Shown: positions 40,795-48,269 of the stretch, piece after piece
Layout: every line of letters begins with the position of its first letter
How positions within the stretch are numbered: the stretch's first letter is position 1
Made by a program: the position numbers and the translations under genes
Notes under the pieces: generated by a model
Told to the model about the DNA's origin: nothing
Database searches by the model: none
Seen by the model: the letters and a program-made list of their open reading frames with translations, nothing else
Source of the DNA: Parvibaculum sp.
Lineage (GTDB): Bacteria; Pseudomonadota; Alphaproteobacteria; Parvibaculales; Parvibaculaceae
NCBI GenBank assembly: GCA_030682415.1
Contig: JAUXOE010000069.1
Coordinates: 1 to 48,269, forward strand
DNA length: 48,269 nt
Direction of reading: 5' to 3'

Positions 40795-41284
40795 TTAGCG
40801 TGCCTGCACGGCTTCCTTGATCTTGTCGCCGATGAAGCCCTGGCACCGACGGCGCCTCAGGCCATACCCCTCCGGACCGCCAGCCAGGAACCCTCCTGCC
40901 CGAACTCTCCTTCAGGAATTGAATCTCGTCGATCGGCGAGACGATGGGCTTGGTCCGTCATCGGACCAAGCCCAGCCATCTGCCTGAACAGCCATTGGTC
41001 GACCTCAACCCTCAAGCACTCATCGGCAGGATAGAACATCCTGCCATAAGGACGAGAATTGAAGGATAGCCCCCGACTCGAATCTCGAGATCGGTTTCCC
41101 CCGGGACCGTCAGGGTCCACGATGGCTGGCATCCGCCTGTCCGATGCGATCTTCAAAAAGGGATCGCGTGAACGGGTCACCAACATCGATATTCACCGGC
41201 CGGACCGCGTAAGGCGGCTTGCACTCCTTCAACAGTGTCGAAACCGTCCAGCCGAGACGTTGGCCGGTAGTAGAGATCGATCAC
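40795..41284 (-). pseudogene. Decayed glutathione S-transferase-like gene
   Basis: Pieces of a GST are recognisable in different frames on the minus strand. GTG 41284 gives VIDLYYRPTS; a frame change then gives VSTLLKECKPPYAVRPVNID; another gives DPFLKIASDRRMPAIVDPDG (the cis-Pro motif). A further frame shows ESGAIL, and yet another EVDQWLFRQMAGLGPMTDQA. The frame then stops, and a last piece reads KIKEAVQAR before a TAA at 40795-40797. Several frameshifts and an apparent deletion make it a pseudogene. The parts align with the intact GST at 39584-40216 but are divergent, so it is not a recent duplicate. Confidence 0.82.
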
Positions 41285-41376
41285 CTTGGCATCGTCCCGC
41301 AATGATGCGGGACTTTGCCTGGTTGAAGAAAGCTTCGCCGCCGCCTTCGCGGGTTTTGGCCGGCGAGTATCGCTCT

Positions 41377-41853
41377 TTAGGCCTTCTTGACGGCCTTCTT
41401 GACGGCCTTCTTGCGTGCCGCAGGCTTGCGCTTCGCAGCCGGCTTCTTCTTGGCGGCGGGCTTGCGCTTCGCCGGCGCCTTCTTGGCGGCGGTCTTCTTG
41501 GCGGCGGGCTTGCGCTTCGCTGCCGGCTTCTTCTTGGCGGCGGGTTTCCGCTTCGCAGGAGCCTTCTTTGCCGCGGTCTTTTTGGCGGCGGGCTTCCTCT
41601 TTGCGGGCTTCCGCTTTGCCGGCGCCTTCTTGGCGACGGTCTTTTTCGCGACGGCCTTCTTCACGGCCTTCTTCTTGGCCGGCTTCTTCTTGGCGGCCGG
41701 CTTCTTCTTTGCCGGAGCCTTCTTCGCCGCGCTGGTCTTGGCGGCAAGCTTCTTCACGGTCTTCTTCTTGGCAGCGGGCTTCTTGGCCGCGGCCTTTTTG
41801 GCGGGGGCCTTTTTGGCAGCCGCTTTCGGTTTCGCTTTTGTCTTGGTAGCCAT
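41377..41853 (-). CDS. Histone H1-like Lys/Ala/Pro-rich DNA-binding protein
   Basis: A 158-residue protein made almost wholly of Lys, Ala, Pro and Arg ([20 protein letters not shown] at the start). It resembles the AAKP-repeat tail of eukaryotic H1 and bacterial H1-like nucleoid proteins and should bind DNA non-specifically by charge. A 28-residue unit is repeated in tandem near the C-terminus (see the repeat entry). There is no folded domain. AGGAG lies 10 nt before the ATG, and a promoter candidate lies about 100 nt upstream. The opposite strand is also open, but this direction gives the sensible protein. Confidence 0.87.
   Translation of the reverse strand: MATKTKAKPKAAAKKAPAKKAAAKKPAAKKKTVKKLAAKTSAAKKAPAKKKPAAKKKPAKKKAVKKAVAKKTVAKKAPAKRKPAKRKPAAKKTAAKKAPAKRKPAAKKKPAAKRKPAAKKTAAKKAPAKRKPAAKKKPAAKRKPAARKKAVKKAVKKA
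41426..41593 (-). repeat. Two tandem 84-bp units inside the H1-like gene
   Basis: Units 41426-41509 and 41510-41593 each encode the same 28 residues ([20 protein letters not shown] followed by PAAKKKPA). The DNA copies differ at several third positions, so they are not a very recent duplication. Smaller repeats such as GCGCTTCGC occur within each unit. Confidence 0.8.
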
Positions 41854-41951
41854 ATTTCTCTAGCTCCTGATGTGCCGTTATCTTTGGCGACAATCTGTGT
41901 ATTCGCAACGCACACGCTACGAGCGCCCTCGTACCCCTCAGGCGCACACGA

Positions 41952-41982
41952 ATAATATGAGCGCCGAAAAAGCGCTCGGCAA
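41952..41982 (-). promoter_or_regulatory. Candidate promoter of the H1-like gene with a dyad in its spacer
   Basis: On the minus strand TTGCCG (41977-41982) and TATTAT (41952-41957, one mismatch from consensus) are 19 nt apart. The spacer is almost filled by an inverted repeat, GAGCGC at 41959-41964 and GCGCTC at 41972-41977. A long spacer with a central dyad is the layout used by MerR-type activators; alternatively the hairpin acts as a weak gatB terminator. Confidence 0.4.
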
Positions 41983-42016
41983 CACATTGCAACAGTTTTG
42001 TGCAAGCGCGCCCACC

Positions 42017-42036
42017 CCACTCTTGGTCGAGAGTGG
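42017..42036. other. Stem-loop downstream of gatB
   Basis: CCACTCT (42017-42023) and AGAGTGG (42030-42036) form a perfect 7-bp stem with a 6-nt loop, 37 nt past the gatB stop. On the minus strand it is followed by GGGTGG and not by a T-run, so it is at best a weak or factor-assisted terminator. Confidence 0.35.
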
Positions 42037-42072
42037 TTTACAAACGGTTCACACGAGGGCCGGAAATTTTCA

Positions 42073-43581
42073 TCAGCCGTCGGATGATAGACCGAGTTTT
42101 CGGGCGAGAATTTCGTTGACGACTTGCGGATTTGCCTTGCCAGACGTGGATTTCATCACTTGTCCGACAAACCAGCCTGCAAGTTGAGGCTTGACTTTCG
42201 TTTGCTCGACTTTATCGGGGTTTGCCGCGATGACGGCGTCGATCGCGGCCTCGATCGCCCCAAAATCCGTGACTTGCCTTAGGCCTTCATCTTCGACGAT
42301 TTTGGAGGGGTCACGACCCGTTTTGTACATCGAATCAAAAATCTGCTTGGCGATTCGTCCAGAGATGGTCCCGTCCGAGATCAGATCGAGGAGCTCTCCA
42401 AGCTGTTTTGCGGTGACCGGAGACTGCTCGATCGCGTGCCCTTCGCGGTTCAGTGCGGCGAAGAAATCGCCCGTCACCCAGTTGGCGGCGAGCTTCGCAT
42501 CCCGCCCCTTCGCCACCGCTTCGAAGAAGTCCGCGCGGGCGCCGTCGCTCACCAGAACGGTCGCGTCATAGGCCGACAACCCGTATGCCGAGATCAGCCG
42601 TGCCTTTTTTTCATCCGGAAGTTCCGGCAGCGCCCGCCGGATTGCATCGACATCCGCCTGCTGGAGCACCAGCGGCAGCAAATCGGGATCGGGAAAGTAA
42701 CGATAGTCATGCGCCTCTTCCTTGGAACGCATCGGGCGCGTTTCGCCGGTTTTTGGGTCGAAGAGCCGCGTTTCCTGGTCGATCTTGCCGCCGTCTTCAA
42801 GGATGTCGATCTGTCGCCGCGCCTCGTATTCGATCGCCTGACCGATGAACCGGATCGAGTTGACGTTCTTGATTTCGCAACGCGTTCCCAGCGGCGCGCC
42901 AACCTTGCGCACCGAAACGTTAACGTCGGCGCGCAAGCTACCCTCTTCCATGTTGCCGTCGCAGGTACCGAGATAGCGCAGGATCGTCCGGAGTTTCGTC
43001 ACATAGGCGCGCGCTTCCTCGGCCGAGCGCATATCCGGCTTTGAAACAATCTCCATCAGCGCCACACCCGACCGGTTGAGATCGACGAAACTCATGGCCG
43101 GGTGCTGGTCGTGCAGGCTTTTGCCAGCATCCTGCTCGAGATGCAGCCGTTCAATGCCGACAATGACAGTCCGCGCATCCGGCATGTCGAGCACGACTTC
43201 GCCCTCGCCGACGATTGGATGCTTGAACTGCGAAATCTGGTAGCCCTGCGGCAGATCCGGATAGAAATAATTCTTCCGGTCAAACACGGAGCGCAGGTTG
43301 ATCTGCGCTTTGAGCCCGAGCCCGGTCCTGACCGCCTGCTCGACACAATAGCGGTTGATGACTGGCAGCATGCCCGGCATCGCCGCGTCGACAAAGCTGA
43401 CCTGCGTGTTCTGTTCGGCACCGAACTTGGTCGACGAGGCAGAAAAAAGCTTCGCTTCGGAGGTGACCTGGGCATGAACCTCAAGGCCGAGGATGATCTC
43501 CCAATCGCCCGTCGCGCCCCGGATCAGGTCTTCTTCGCGGGGTTCCCGCTTGCGCATCGTGCTTTCGAAATCGGTCATCAT
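42073..43581 (-). CDS. gatB: Asp-tRNA(Asn)/Glu-tRNA(Gln) amidotransferase subunit B
   Basis: Part of the GatCAB complex that converts mischarged Glu-tRNA(Gln) or Asp-tRNA(Asn) to the correct aminoacyl-tRNA. GatB binds the tRNA and activates the acyl group. The 502-residue protein has [20 protein letters not shown] at the start, [35 protein letters not shown] and the tail domain ending [20 protein letters not shown] 43581 overlaps the gatA stop in ATGA; ATG 43578 is the alternative. Confidence 0.97.
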   Translation of the reverse strand: MMTDFESTMRKREPREEDLIRGATGDWEIILGLEVHAQVTSEAKLFSASSTKFGAEQNTQVSFVDAAMPGMLPVINRYCVEQAVRTGLGLKAQINLRSVFDRKNYFYPDLPQGYQISQFKHPIVGEGEVVLDMPDARTVIVGIERLHLEQDAGKSLHDQHPAMSFVDLNRSGVALMEIVSKPDMRSAEEARAYVTKLRTILRYLGTCDGNMEEGSLRADVNVSVRKVGAPLGTRCEIKNVNSIRFIGQAIEYEARRQIDILEDGGKIDQETRLFDPKTGETRPMRSKEEAHDYRYFPDPDLLPLVLQQADVDAIRRALPELPDEKKARLISAYGLSAYDATVLVSDGARADFFEAVAKGRDAKLAANWVTGDFFAALNREGHAIEQSPVTAKQLGELLDLISDGTISGRIAKQIFDSMYKTGRDPSKIVEDEGLRQVTDFGAIEAAIDAVIAANPDKVEQTKVKPQLAGWFVGQVMKSTSGKANPQVVNEILARKLGLSSDG

Positions 43582-45056
43582 GCTTTCCACCACGCTTCAG
43601 GTGCCGCTTTGAAGTCTGCGGCCTGCTCGACCGCGTAGGCGGCCCGCAACAGCGTCTCCTCGTCGAACGTCCGCCCGATCAGCTGCAATCCGAGCGGCAA
43701 TCCGTCGGACGAGAGCCCGGCCGGCACCGAAATGCCAGGCAGTCCGGCGAGGTTCACAGGCACGGTGAAGACGTCGTTCAGATACATCGACAGCGGATCA
43801 TCGGTCTTTTCGCCAATGCCGAAGGCGGCCGAAGGGGCGGTCGGCGTTAGCAGCACATCCACATCGGCGAAGGCCGCGGCGAAATCCCGCGCGATCAGCG
43901 TCCGCACCTTCTGCGCCTTCAGGTAATAGGCGTCGTAGTAGCCGGCCGACAGCACATAAGTGCCCATCAGCACCCGACGCCGCACCTCGGCGCCGAAACC
44001 GGCCGCCCGCGTCTTCTCGTACATGTCGGTGATGTCGCGGCCCTCGACCCTGAGGCCGTAGCGCACACCGTCGTAGCGCGCGAGATTCGACGAACATTCC
44101 GCCGGCGCCACGATGTAATAGGTCGGCAGCGCATATTTCGTATGCGGCAGGCTGACCTCCTTGATCTCGGCCCCCGCCGCCTTCAGCCACTCGATGCCGC
44201 GCGACCACAAGGCGTCGATCTCGGCCGGCATGCCATCCACCCGGTATTCTTTCGGAATGCCGACCTTGAGACCCTTGACGCCCTGCCCGAGCGCCGCCTC
44301 GTAGTCCGGCACCGGCCGGTCGACGCTGGTCGTGTCCTTTTCGTCGTGCCCAGCCATCGAGGTCAGCATGATCGCCGCATCGCGCACGTCGCGCGTGATC
44401 GGACCCGCCTGGTCGAGCGACGAGGCGAAGGCGACGATCCCCCAGCGCGAACAGCGTCCATAGGTCGGCTTGATGCCGACCGTGCCGGTAAAGGCCGCCG
44501 GCTGGCGGATCGAACCGCCCGTATCGGTCGCCGTCGCGGCAAGGCAGAGCTTCGCTGCCACGGCCGCCGACGAACCACCCGACGAACCGCCCGGCACCAG
44601 CTTGGCGTCGGAGCCCTTGCGCCGCCACGGATTGACGACCGGTCCGTAGAAACTCGTCTCGTTGGATGAGCCCATGGCGAACTCGTCATTGTTGAGCTTG
44701 CCCAGCATCACCGCCCCGTCGCGCCACAGATTGGCGGTCACGGTCGACTCGTAAGGCGGACGGAAGCCGTCGAGAATATGGCTGGAGGCCGTCGTCAGCA
44801 CGTCCTTGGTGCAGAAGAGATCCTTGATGCCGAGTGGCAGCCCTTCCAGCGCCCCGCCCGCGCCCTTGGCGAGCCTGGCGTCGGACGCCTTCGCCATCTC
44901 CATCGACTTTTCGGCAGTTACCGTCACATAGGTGTTGAGCGCTGTGCCCGCCGCCATCTCGGCGAGATAGGCCCCCGTCAGCTCCACTGCGCTGATCTCC
45001 TTCTTCTTCAGCGCGTCGCGGGCGGCCGCCAGCGTCAGTTTGGTCAACTCGCTCAT
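43578..45056 (-). CDS. gatA: Asp-tRNA(Asn)/Glu-tRNA(Gln) amidotransferase subunit A
   Basis: Glutaminase subunit of GatCAB; supplies ammonia for transamidation. The amidase signature with its Ser-cisSer-Lys triad is intact: Lys in [14 protein letters not shown], and the two serines in [15 protein letters not shown] and [14 protein letters not shown]. The product is 492 residues from ATG 45056, which has GGAG 5 nt upstream; a GTG at 45062 in GTGA overlap with gatC is possible. It lies between gatC and gatB in one operon. Confidence 0.97.
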   Translation of the reverse strand: MSELTKLTLAAARDALKKKEISAVELTGAYLAEMAAGTALNTYVTVTAEKSMEMAKASDARLAKGAGGALEGLPLGIKDLFCTKDVLTTASSHILDGFRPPYESTVTANLWRDGAVMLGKLNNDEFAMGSSNETSFYGPVVNPWRRKGSDAKLVPGGSSGGSSAAVAAKLCLAATATDTGGSIRQPAAFTGTVGIKPTYGRCSRWGIVAFASSLDQAGPITRDVRDAAIMLTSMAGHDEKDTTSVDRPVPDYEAALGQGVKGLKVGIPKEYRVDGMPAEIDALWSRGIEWLKAAGAEIKEVSLPHTKYALPTYYIVAPAECSSNLARYDGVRYGLRVEGRDITDMYEKTRAAGFGAEVRRRVLMGTYVLSAGYYDAYYLKAQKVRTLIARDFAAAFADVDVLLTPTAPSAAFGIGEKTDDPLSMYLNDVFTVPVNLAGLPGISVPAGLSSDGLPLGLQLIGRTFDEETLLRAAYAVEQAADFKAAPEAWWKA

Positions 45057-45058
45057 GC

Positions 45059-45346
45059 TCACTCCACCACCTTCGGCACCACATAGAAGCCGTCCTCGGC
45101 GCCCGGCGCGTTCCGCGTCACTTCCTGCTGCAGGTCCTGAACCACCGCCACGTCTTCGCGCATCTTCATGGCGACTTCGACGGCGCTGGTCATCGGCTCG
45201 ACGCCCGTCACGTCGACCTCACCCAACTGCTCGACCCAGTCGAGAATGCCGTTGAGTTCCCTCTCAAGCGCCTCCAGCTCATCGTCCCGCACGGCAATCC
45301 GCGCAAGTCGGGCGATGTGCCGGACCGTTCTCTGATCGACCGACAT
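45059..45346 (-). CDS. gatC: Asp-tRNA(Asn)/Glu-tRNA(Gln) amidotransferase subunit C
   Basis: Small 95-residue subunit that wraps between GatA and GatB and stabilises the complex. ATG 45346 gives [20 protein letters not shown], then [20 protein letters not shown] and the conserved end [20 protein letters not shown] with FYVVPKVVE. It is the first gene of gatCAB and is divergent from ruvX; the 201-nt gap between the chosen starts should hold both promoters. Confidence 0.95.
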   Translation of the reverse strand: MSVDQRTVRHIARLARIAVRDDELEALERELNGILDWVEQLGEVDVTGVEPMTSAVEVAMKMREDVAVVQDLQQEVTRNAPGAEDGFYVVPKVVE

Positions 45347-45547
45347 GGGCCTGCCTTGTCCTGGTTGTGAAAGCGGGGTCCGGGGGGCCGAAGCCGCCCC
45401 TTGCCCGCTGAATCGCGGGGGAACATAACAAGCTGCGGGCCAGCGCCGCAACGCCGCTGCCCTCTTTATATGAGGCAAGCGGATTGCGCCGCTCCTGCCG
45501 CCTCACTATTGTCCGGCCGGACAGATTTTTTCAAGGATGACAGCCAC

Positions 45548-46018
45548 TTGAGCGGCAATCTGAAGTCACTGGACGAGCTGCAGCCGGCCCTGAAGCGCCA
45601 TCAGCGCCTGATCGGTGTCGATCTCGGCTCGAAAACCATCGGCCTTGCCCTCTCCGACGTCTCGCTTTCGATCGCAAGCCCCCTCGAAACCATCAAGCGC
45701 ACAAAGTTCGCCGCCGACGCCGCCCGCCTGCTGGCGCTGGCCGCCGAATACGATGCCGGTGGCCTCATTGTCGGCCTCCCCCTCAACATGGACGGCACCG
45801 AAGGCCCGCGCTGCCAGTCGACCCGCGCCTTCATCCGCAACCTCGAAAAACTGACCGATCTCCCCATCGCCTTCTGGGACGAGCGCATGTCCACCCAGGC
45901 CGTCACCCGTACCCTGCTCGACGCCGACGCCAGCCGCGCCCGCCGCGCCGAACTGGTGGACAAATTGGCGGCGGCGTACATTCTGCAAGGCGCGCTGGAC
46001 CGGCTGAAGAAGCTCTGA
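45548..46018 (+). CDS. ruvX: RuvX/YqgF Holliday-junction resolvase-like protein
   Basis: RNase H-fold protein linked to 16S rRNA 5' processing and anti-termination, formerly called a putative Holliday junction resolvase. Motifs: [20 protein letters not shown] (first catalytic Asp), [40 protein letters not shown] and [15 protein letters not shown]. The frame has no internal ATG at the expected place. I chose TTG 45548 because AAGGA lies 10 nt upstream and the 156-residue product fits the family; a longer frame upstream would have an atypical N-terminus. Confidence 0.9.
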   Translation: MSGNLKSLDELQPALKRHQRLIGVDLGSKTIGLALSDVSLSIASPLETIKRTKFAADAARLLALAAEYDAGGLIVGLPLNMDGTEGPRCQSTRAFIRNLEKLTDLPIAFWDERMSTQAVTRTLLDADASRARRAELVDKLAAAYILQGALDRLKKL

Positions 46019-46039
46019 GCAAAGAACAAGAAGAAACGC

Positions 46040-46954
46040 ATGCTGCCCATTCTGAATTCCCTCATCCCCGTCTTCCTGGTCATCGCGCTCGGTTTCGTCA
46101 TCAAGCGGATGGATTTTCCGGGTGAAGGCCTCTGGGCGCCGCTCGACCGCCTGACCTATTACATCTTCTTTCCTGCCCTGCTGCTGCACACGCTGGCAAC
46201 CGCCAACCTCGCCGATCACGACATCGGACCGATGGCCTCGGCGCTCGGCGCCGGCCTCTTCTCGATGGTCGCGATCCTGATGCTGATGAAGCAGGCGCTG
46301 CCGCTTTCCGGCCCGCAGTTCTCGTCTGTCTTCCAGGGCGCCGCGCGCTGGAACGGCTTCGTCGCGCTCGCCGCCATCGGCTCCCTCTTTGGCCCCGAAG
46401 GCGTGACGCTCGCCGCCGTCGCCTTCGCGGTGCTGGTGCCGACAGTCAACGTGCTCTCGGTGCTGATCCTGACACGCTATGCCGGCGACGAACCGGCCGG
46501 CCTCGTCGCGGTGCTGCGCCTCTTGTCGAAGAATCCGTTGATCCTCGCCTGCGCGGCCGGCATCGCGCTCAACGTCTCAGGGCTGGGCCTTCCCGGCCCG
46601 CTTGCCTCGACCTTCGACATTCTCGGTGCCGCCGCGCTGACCATCGGCCTCATCGCCATCGGCGCCGGCTTGCAACCCAAACACGCGCTCGAAACCGGCT
46701 GGATCGTCGCGCTGACCAGCGGCCTGAAACTTCTCGTCATGCCGGTGCTGATGGCAGGCTGGTGTTTCGTCTTCGGCGTCACCGGGCTTGCCGCCGCCGT
46801 CGTCATCCTCTGCGGCGCGGTCCCCGGCGCGACATCGTCCTACATCCTCGCCCGCCAACTCGGCGGCGACGCCACGCTGATGGCAAGCCTGATCACCGGC
46901 TCCACCATCCTTGCGGCAATCACCATGCCGCTGATGTTGTGGGTGTTGGGGTAG
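46040..46954 (+). CDS. AEC-family (auxin efflux carrier-like) transporter
   Basis: A 304-residue inner-membrane protein with about ten helices, for example LPILNSLIPVFLVIALGFVI at the N-terminus and GLAAAVVILCGAVPGATSSY late in the chain. The family marks are NPLILACAAGIALNVSG in the middle and GAVPGATSSYILARQLGGDA near the end. AEC proteins export or import organic anions such as malate; the substrate here is unknown. It follows ruvX by 21 nt and ends one base before the convergent dehydrogenase stop (TAG/TTA abutting at 46954/46955). Confidence 0.9.
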   Translation: MLPILNSLIPVFLVIALGFVIKRMDFPGEGLWAPLDRLTYYIFFPALLLHTLATANLADHDIGPMASALGAGLFSMVAILMLMKQALPLSGPQFSSVFQGAARWNGFVALAAIGSLFGPEGVTLAAVAFAVLVPTVNVLSVLILTRYAGDEPAGLVAVLRLLSKNPLILACAAGIALNVSGLGLPGPLASTFDILGAAALTIGLIAIGAGLQPKHALETGWIVALTSGLKLLVMPVLMAGWCFVFGVTGLAAAVVILCGAVPGATSSYILARQLGGDATLMASLITGSTILAAITMPLMLWVLG

Positions 46955-48269
46955 TTACGCCACCCGCGCCCGCTCCACAATCGCCGCAATATCCGCGCCC
47001 ACCGGCAGCGTCCCGTAGACATCGCCCCAGTCGCGCCCGAGCCGCGTTGCGCAATAGGCGTCCGACACCGCATGAGGCGCATGGCGCAGCAGCACCGATC
47101 CCGCCGCCACCTTCGCCATCTGCTCCACCACCTGCCTTGAGCGCGCCTCCAGCGAACCGAAATCCCTGAACGCTTCCTTCAGCGCCTCCAGCGCGCCGTC
47201 ATAAGCCGCATTCGCGCCCCGCGCGCCATCGAACTCGGCGAACACAACCTCGAGCGCCTGCGGCTCCCGCGCCAGCGCGCGCAGCACATCGAGGCACATC
47301 ACATTGCCCGAGCCTTCCCAGATCGCATTCACCGGCATCTCGCGATAGATGCGCCCCGCAATCCCTTCCTCGACATAGCCGTTGCCGCCGAGACACTCCA
47401 TCGCCTCATAGGCGAGGTTCGGCGCCCGTTTGCACACCCAGTATTTGGCCACCGGCGTCATGATGCGGCGGAAGGCGGCCTCCGCCTCGTCCTCATGCGC
47501 CCGGTCGAACGAGCGCGCGACACGGAACGACAGCGCCGTCGCCGCTTCCGTTTCGAGCGCGAGATCGGCCAGCACATTGGCCATCAAGGGCTGGTCGATC
47601 AGCTTCTTCTGAAACACCGTGCGATAGGAGCAATGATGCACGGCTTGGGCGACCGCCTGCCGCATCATCCCGGCCGTCGCCACCGCGCAGTCGAGCCGCG
47701 TATAGGTCGCCATCTCGATGATGTTGCGCACGCCCCGCCCTTCCTCGCCGATCAGCCAGCCCGATGCCGCCTGAAACTCGACTTCGGAAGACGCATTCGA
47801 CTTGTTCCCCACCTTGTCCTTCAGCCGCTGAATGCGGATCGCGTTCGGCTCCCCGTCCGGCGTGAAGCGCGGCATCAGGAAACACGAGATGCCATTCGGC
47901 GCCTGCGCCAGCACCAGAAACGCGTCGCACATCGGCGCCGAGAAAAACCACTTGTGTCCGGTAATCCGATATTCCGCTCCCGGCCCGCCGCCATTCACCG
48001 GCATCGCCGCCGTCGTGTTGGCGCGCACGTCGGTGCCGCCCTGCTTCTCGGTCATCCCCATGCCGAGCGTCACGCCGCGCTTTTCCTTCGCAGGTGCGAA
48101 CCGCTCGTCATAGTCGCGCGAAAGAATGCGCGGGATCCATTCCTTGGCCAGCGACGGCTGGAACATCAGCGCCGGCACAGCCGCATTGGTCATGGTGATC
48201 GGGCAGCCATGCCCGGCTTCCACCTGCGTCATCATGTAGGTGCCCGCCAGCCGCGCCACGACGGCGCCC
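46955..48269 (-). CDS. Acyl-CoA dehydrogenase, AidB-like (N-terminus outside window)
   Basis: A flavoenzyme with about 438 residues in the window; its start lies beyond the right edge. AGHGCPITMTNAAVPALMFQ, GMTEKQGGTDVRANTT (flavin-contacting), RITGHKWFFSAPMCDAFLVL and CLGGNGYVEEGIAGRIYREM are all typical of the AidB/isovaleryl-CoA dehydrogenase-like branch. AidB is part of the adaptive response to alkylation in E. coli, but many members are ordinary acyl-CoA dehydrogenases, and the local genes do not decide. The gene converges with the AEC transporter gene without a gap. Confidence 0.93.
   Translation of the reverse strand, partial: GAVVARLAGTYMMTQVEAGHGCPITMTNAAVPALMFQPSLAKEWIPRILSRDYDERFAPAKEKRGVTLGMGMTEKQGGTDVRANTTAAMPVNGGGPGAEYRITGHKWFFSAPMCDAFLVLAQAPNGISCFLMPRFTPDGEPNAIRIQRLKDKVGNKSNASSEVEFQAASGWLIGEEGRGVRNIIEMATYTRLDCAVATAGMMRQAVAQAVHHCSYRTVFQKKLIDQPLMANVLADLALETEAATALSFRVARSFDRAHEDEAEAAFRRIMTPVAKYWVCKRAPNLAYEAMECLGGNGYVEEGIAGRIYREMPVNAIWEGSGNVMCLDVLRALAREPQALEVVFAEFDGARGANAAYDGALEALKEAFRDFGSLEARSRQVVEQMAKVAAGSVLLRHAPHAVSDAYCATRLGRDWGDVYGTLPVGADIAAIVERARVA

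Noticed and set aside
41409-41600. CRISPR-like or satellite array suspected from dense short repeats
   Set aside because: The repeats lie in frame inside the H1-like gene, have no unique spacers, and are explained by the AAKP coding pattern.
41387-41863. Plus-strand Ala/Phe/Gly-rich frame opposite the H1-like gene
   Set aside because: It is the mirror of a Lys/Ala codon array. The minus-strand start has a ribosome-binding site and gives a recognisable protein class.

Overview
The window is chromosomal DNA of a GC-rich alphaproteobacterium. The order acpS-lepB-rnc-era beside pdxJ, pyrE, a single bifunctional Rsh, rpoZ and smpB, and the gatCAB/ruvX block, are typical of Hyphomicrobiales/Parvibaculum-like genomes. 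I cannot name the species from the sequence. No rRNA, CRISPR array, transposase, integrase or phage gene was seen. One tRNA, tRNA-Ser(GCT), is present.

Layout. (1) 1-7771, minus strand: housekeeping run folK, rpoZ (with a clear terminator), rsh, pyrE, DUF2062, pdxJ, acpS, lepB, rnc and era (cut by the left edge). (2) 7903-9174, plus: a NYN-domain protein and a family-5-like uracil-DNA glycosylase. (3) 9171-10571, minus: dapA-smpB. (4) 10901-14123, plus: a soluble lytic transglycosylase and an alpha/beta hydrolase. (5) 14130-21036, minus: a Na/phosphate symporter, a lone methyltransferase, a two-gene glycine betaine synthesis operon (GSMT and SDMT) with a possible 14-residue peptide gene before its terminator, a metallo-beta-lactamase-fold hydrolase, a DUF2459 protein and a TRIC-family membrane protein.

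(6) 21121-37722, minus: an 18-gene, 16.6-kb aryl polyene (APE) pigment-lipid cluster in which 16 of 17 gene junctions overlap. Its order matches the known ape order at apeC-E-F-H-I and apeO-P-Q-R. It has a chain length factor, lysophospholipid-type acyltransferase, two ACPs, a COG4648 membrane protein, a fused acyl ligase/ApeI-type dehydratase, a fused glycosyltransferase/acyltransferase, a MIO ammonia lyase, a thioesterase, a LolA-like carrier, an MMPL exporter, a flavoprotein with halogenase-like motifs, a DUF3261 lipoprotein, and KS-DH-KR-KS. The inferred scheme is: the lyase makes an aryl-acrylic starter, the ligase loads it on ACP, KS/CLF-KR-DH build the conjugated chain, acyl/glycosyltransferases attach it to a lipid, and LolA/MMPL/lipoprotein move it to the outer membrane.

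(7) 37966-42072: tRNA-Ser(GCT), tesB, a Sel1-repeat protein, a glutathione S-transferase, a small exported protein, a decayed second GST-like gene, and a histone-H1-like Lys/Ala/Pro repeat protein. (8) 42073-48269: gatB-gatA-gatC (minus), ruvX and an AEC transporter (plus), and an AidB-like acyl-CoA dehydrogenase running off the right edge.

The most interesting parts are the APE cluster (especially its flavoprotein and fusions), de novo betaine synthesis in an alphaproteobacterium, and the tiny peptide gene behind the betaine genes. Most start codons were chosen by ribosome-binding site, family N-terminus and overlap with the upstream gene; uncertain ones are flagged.
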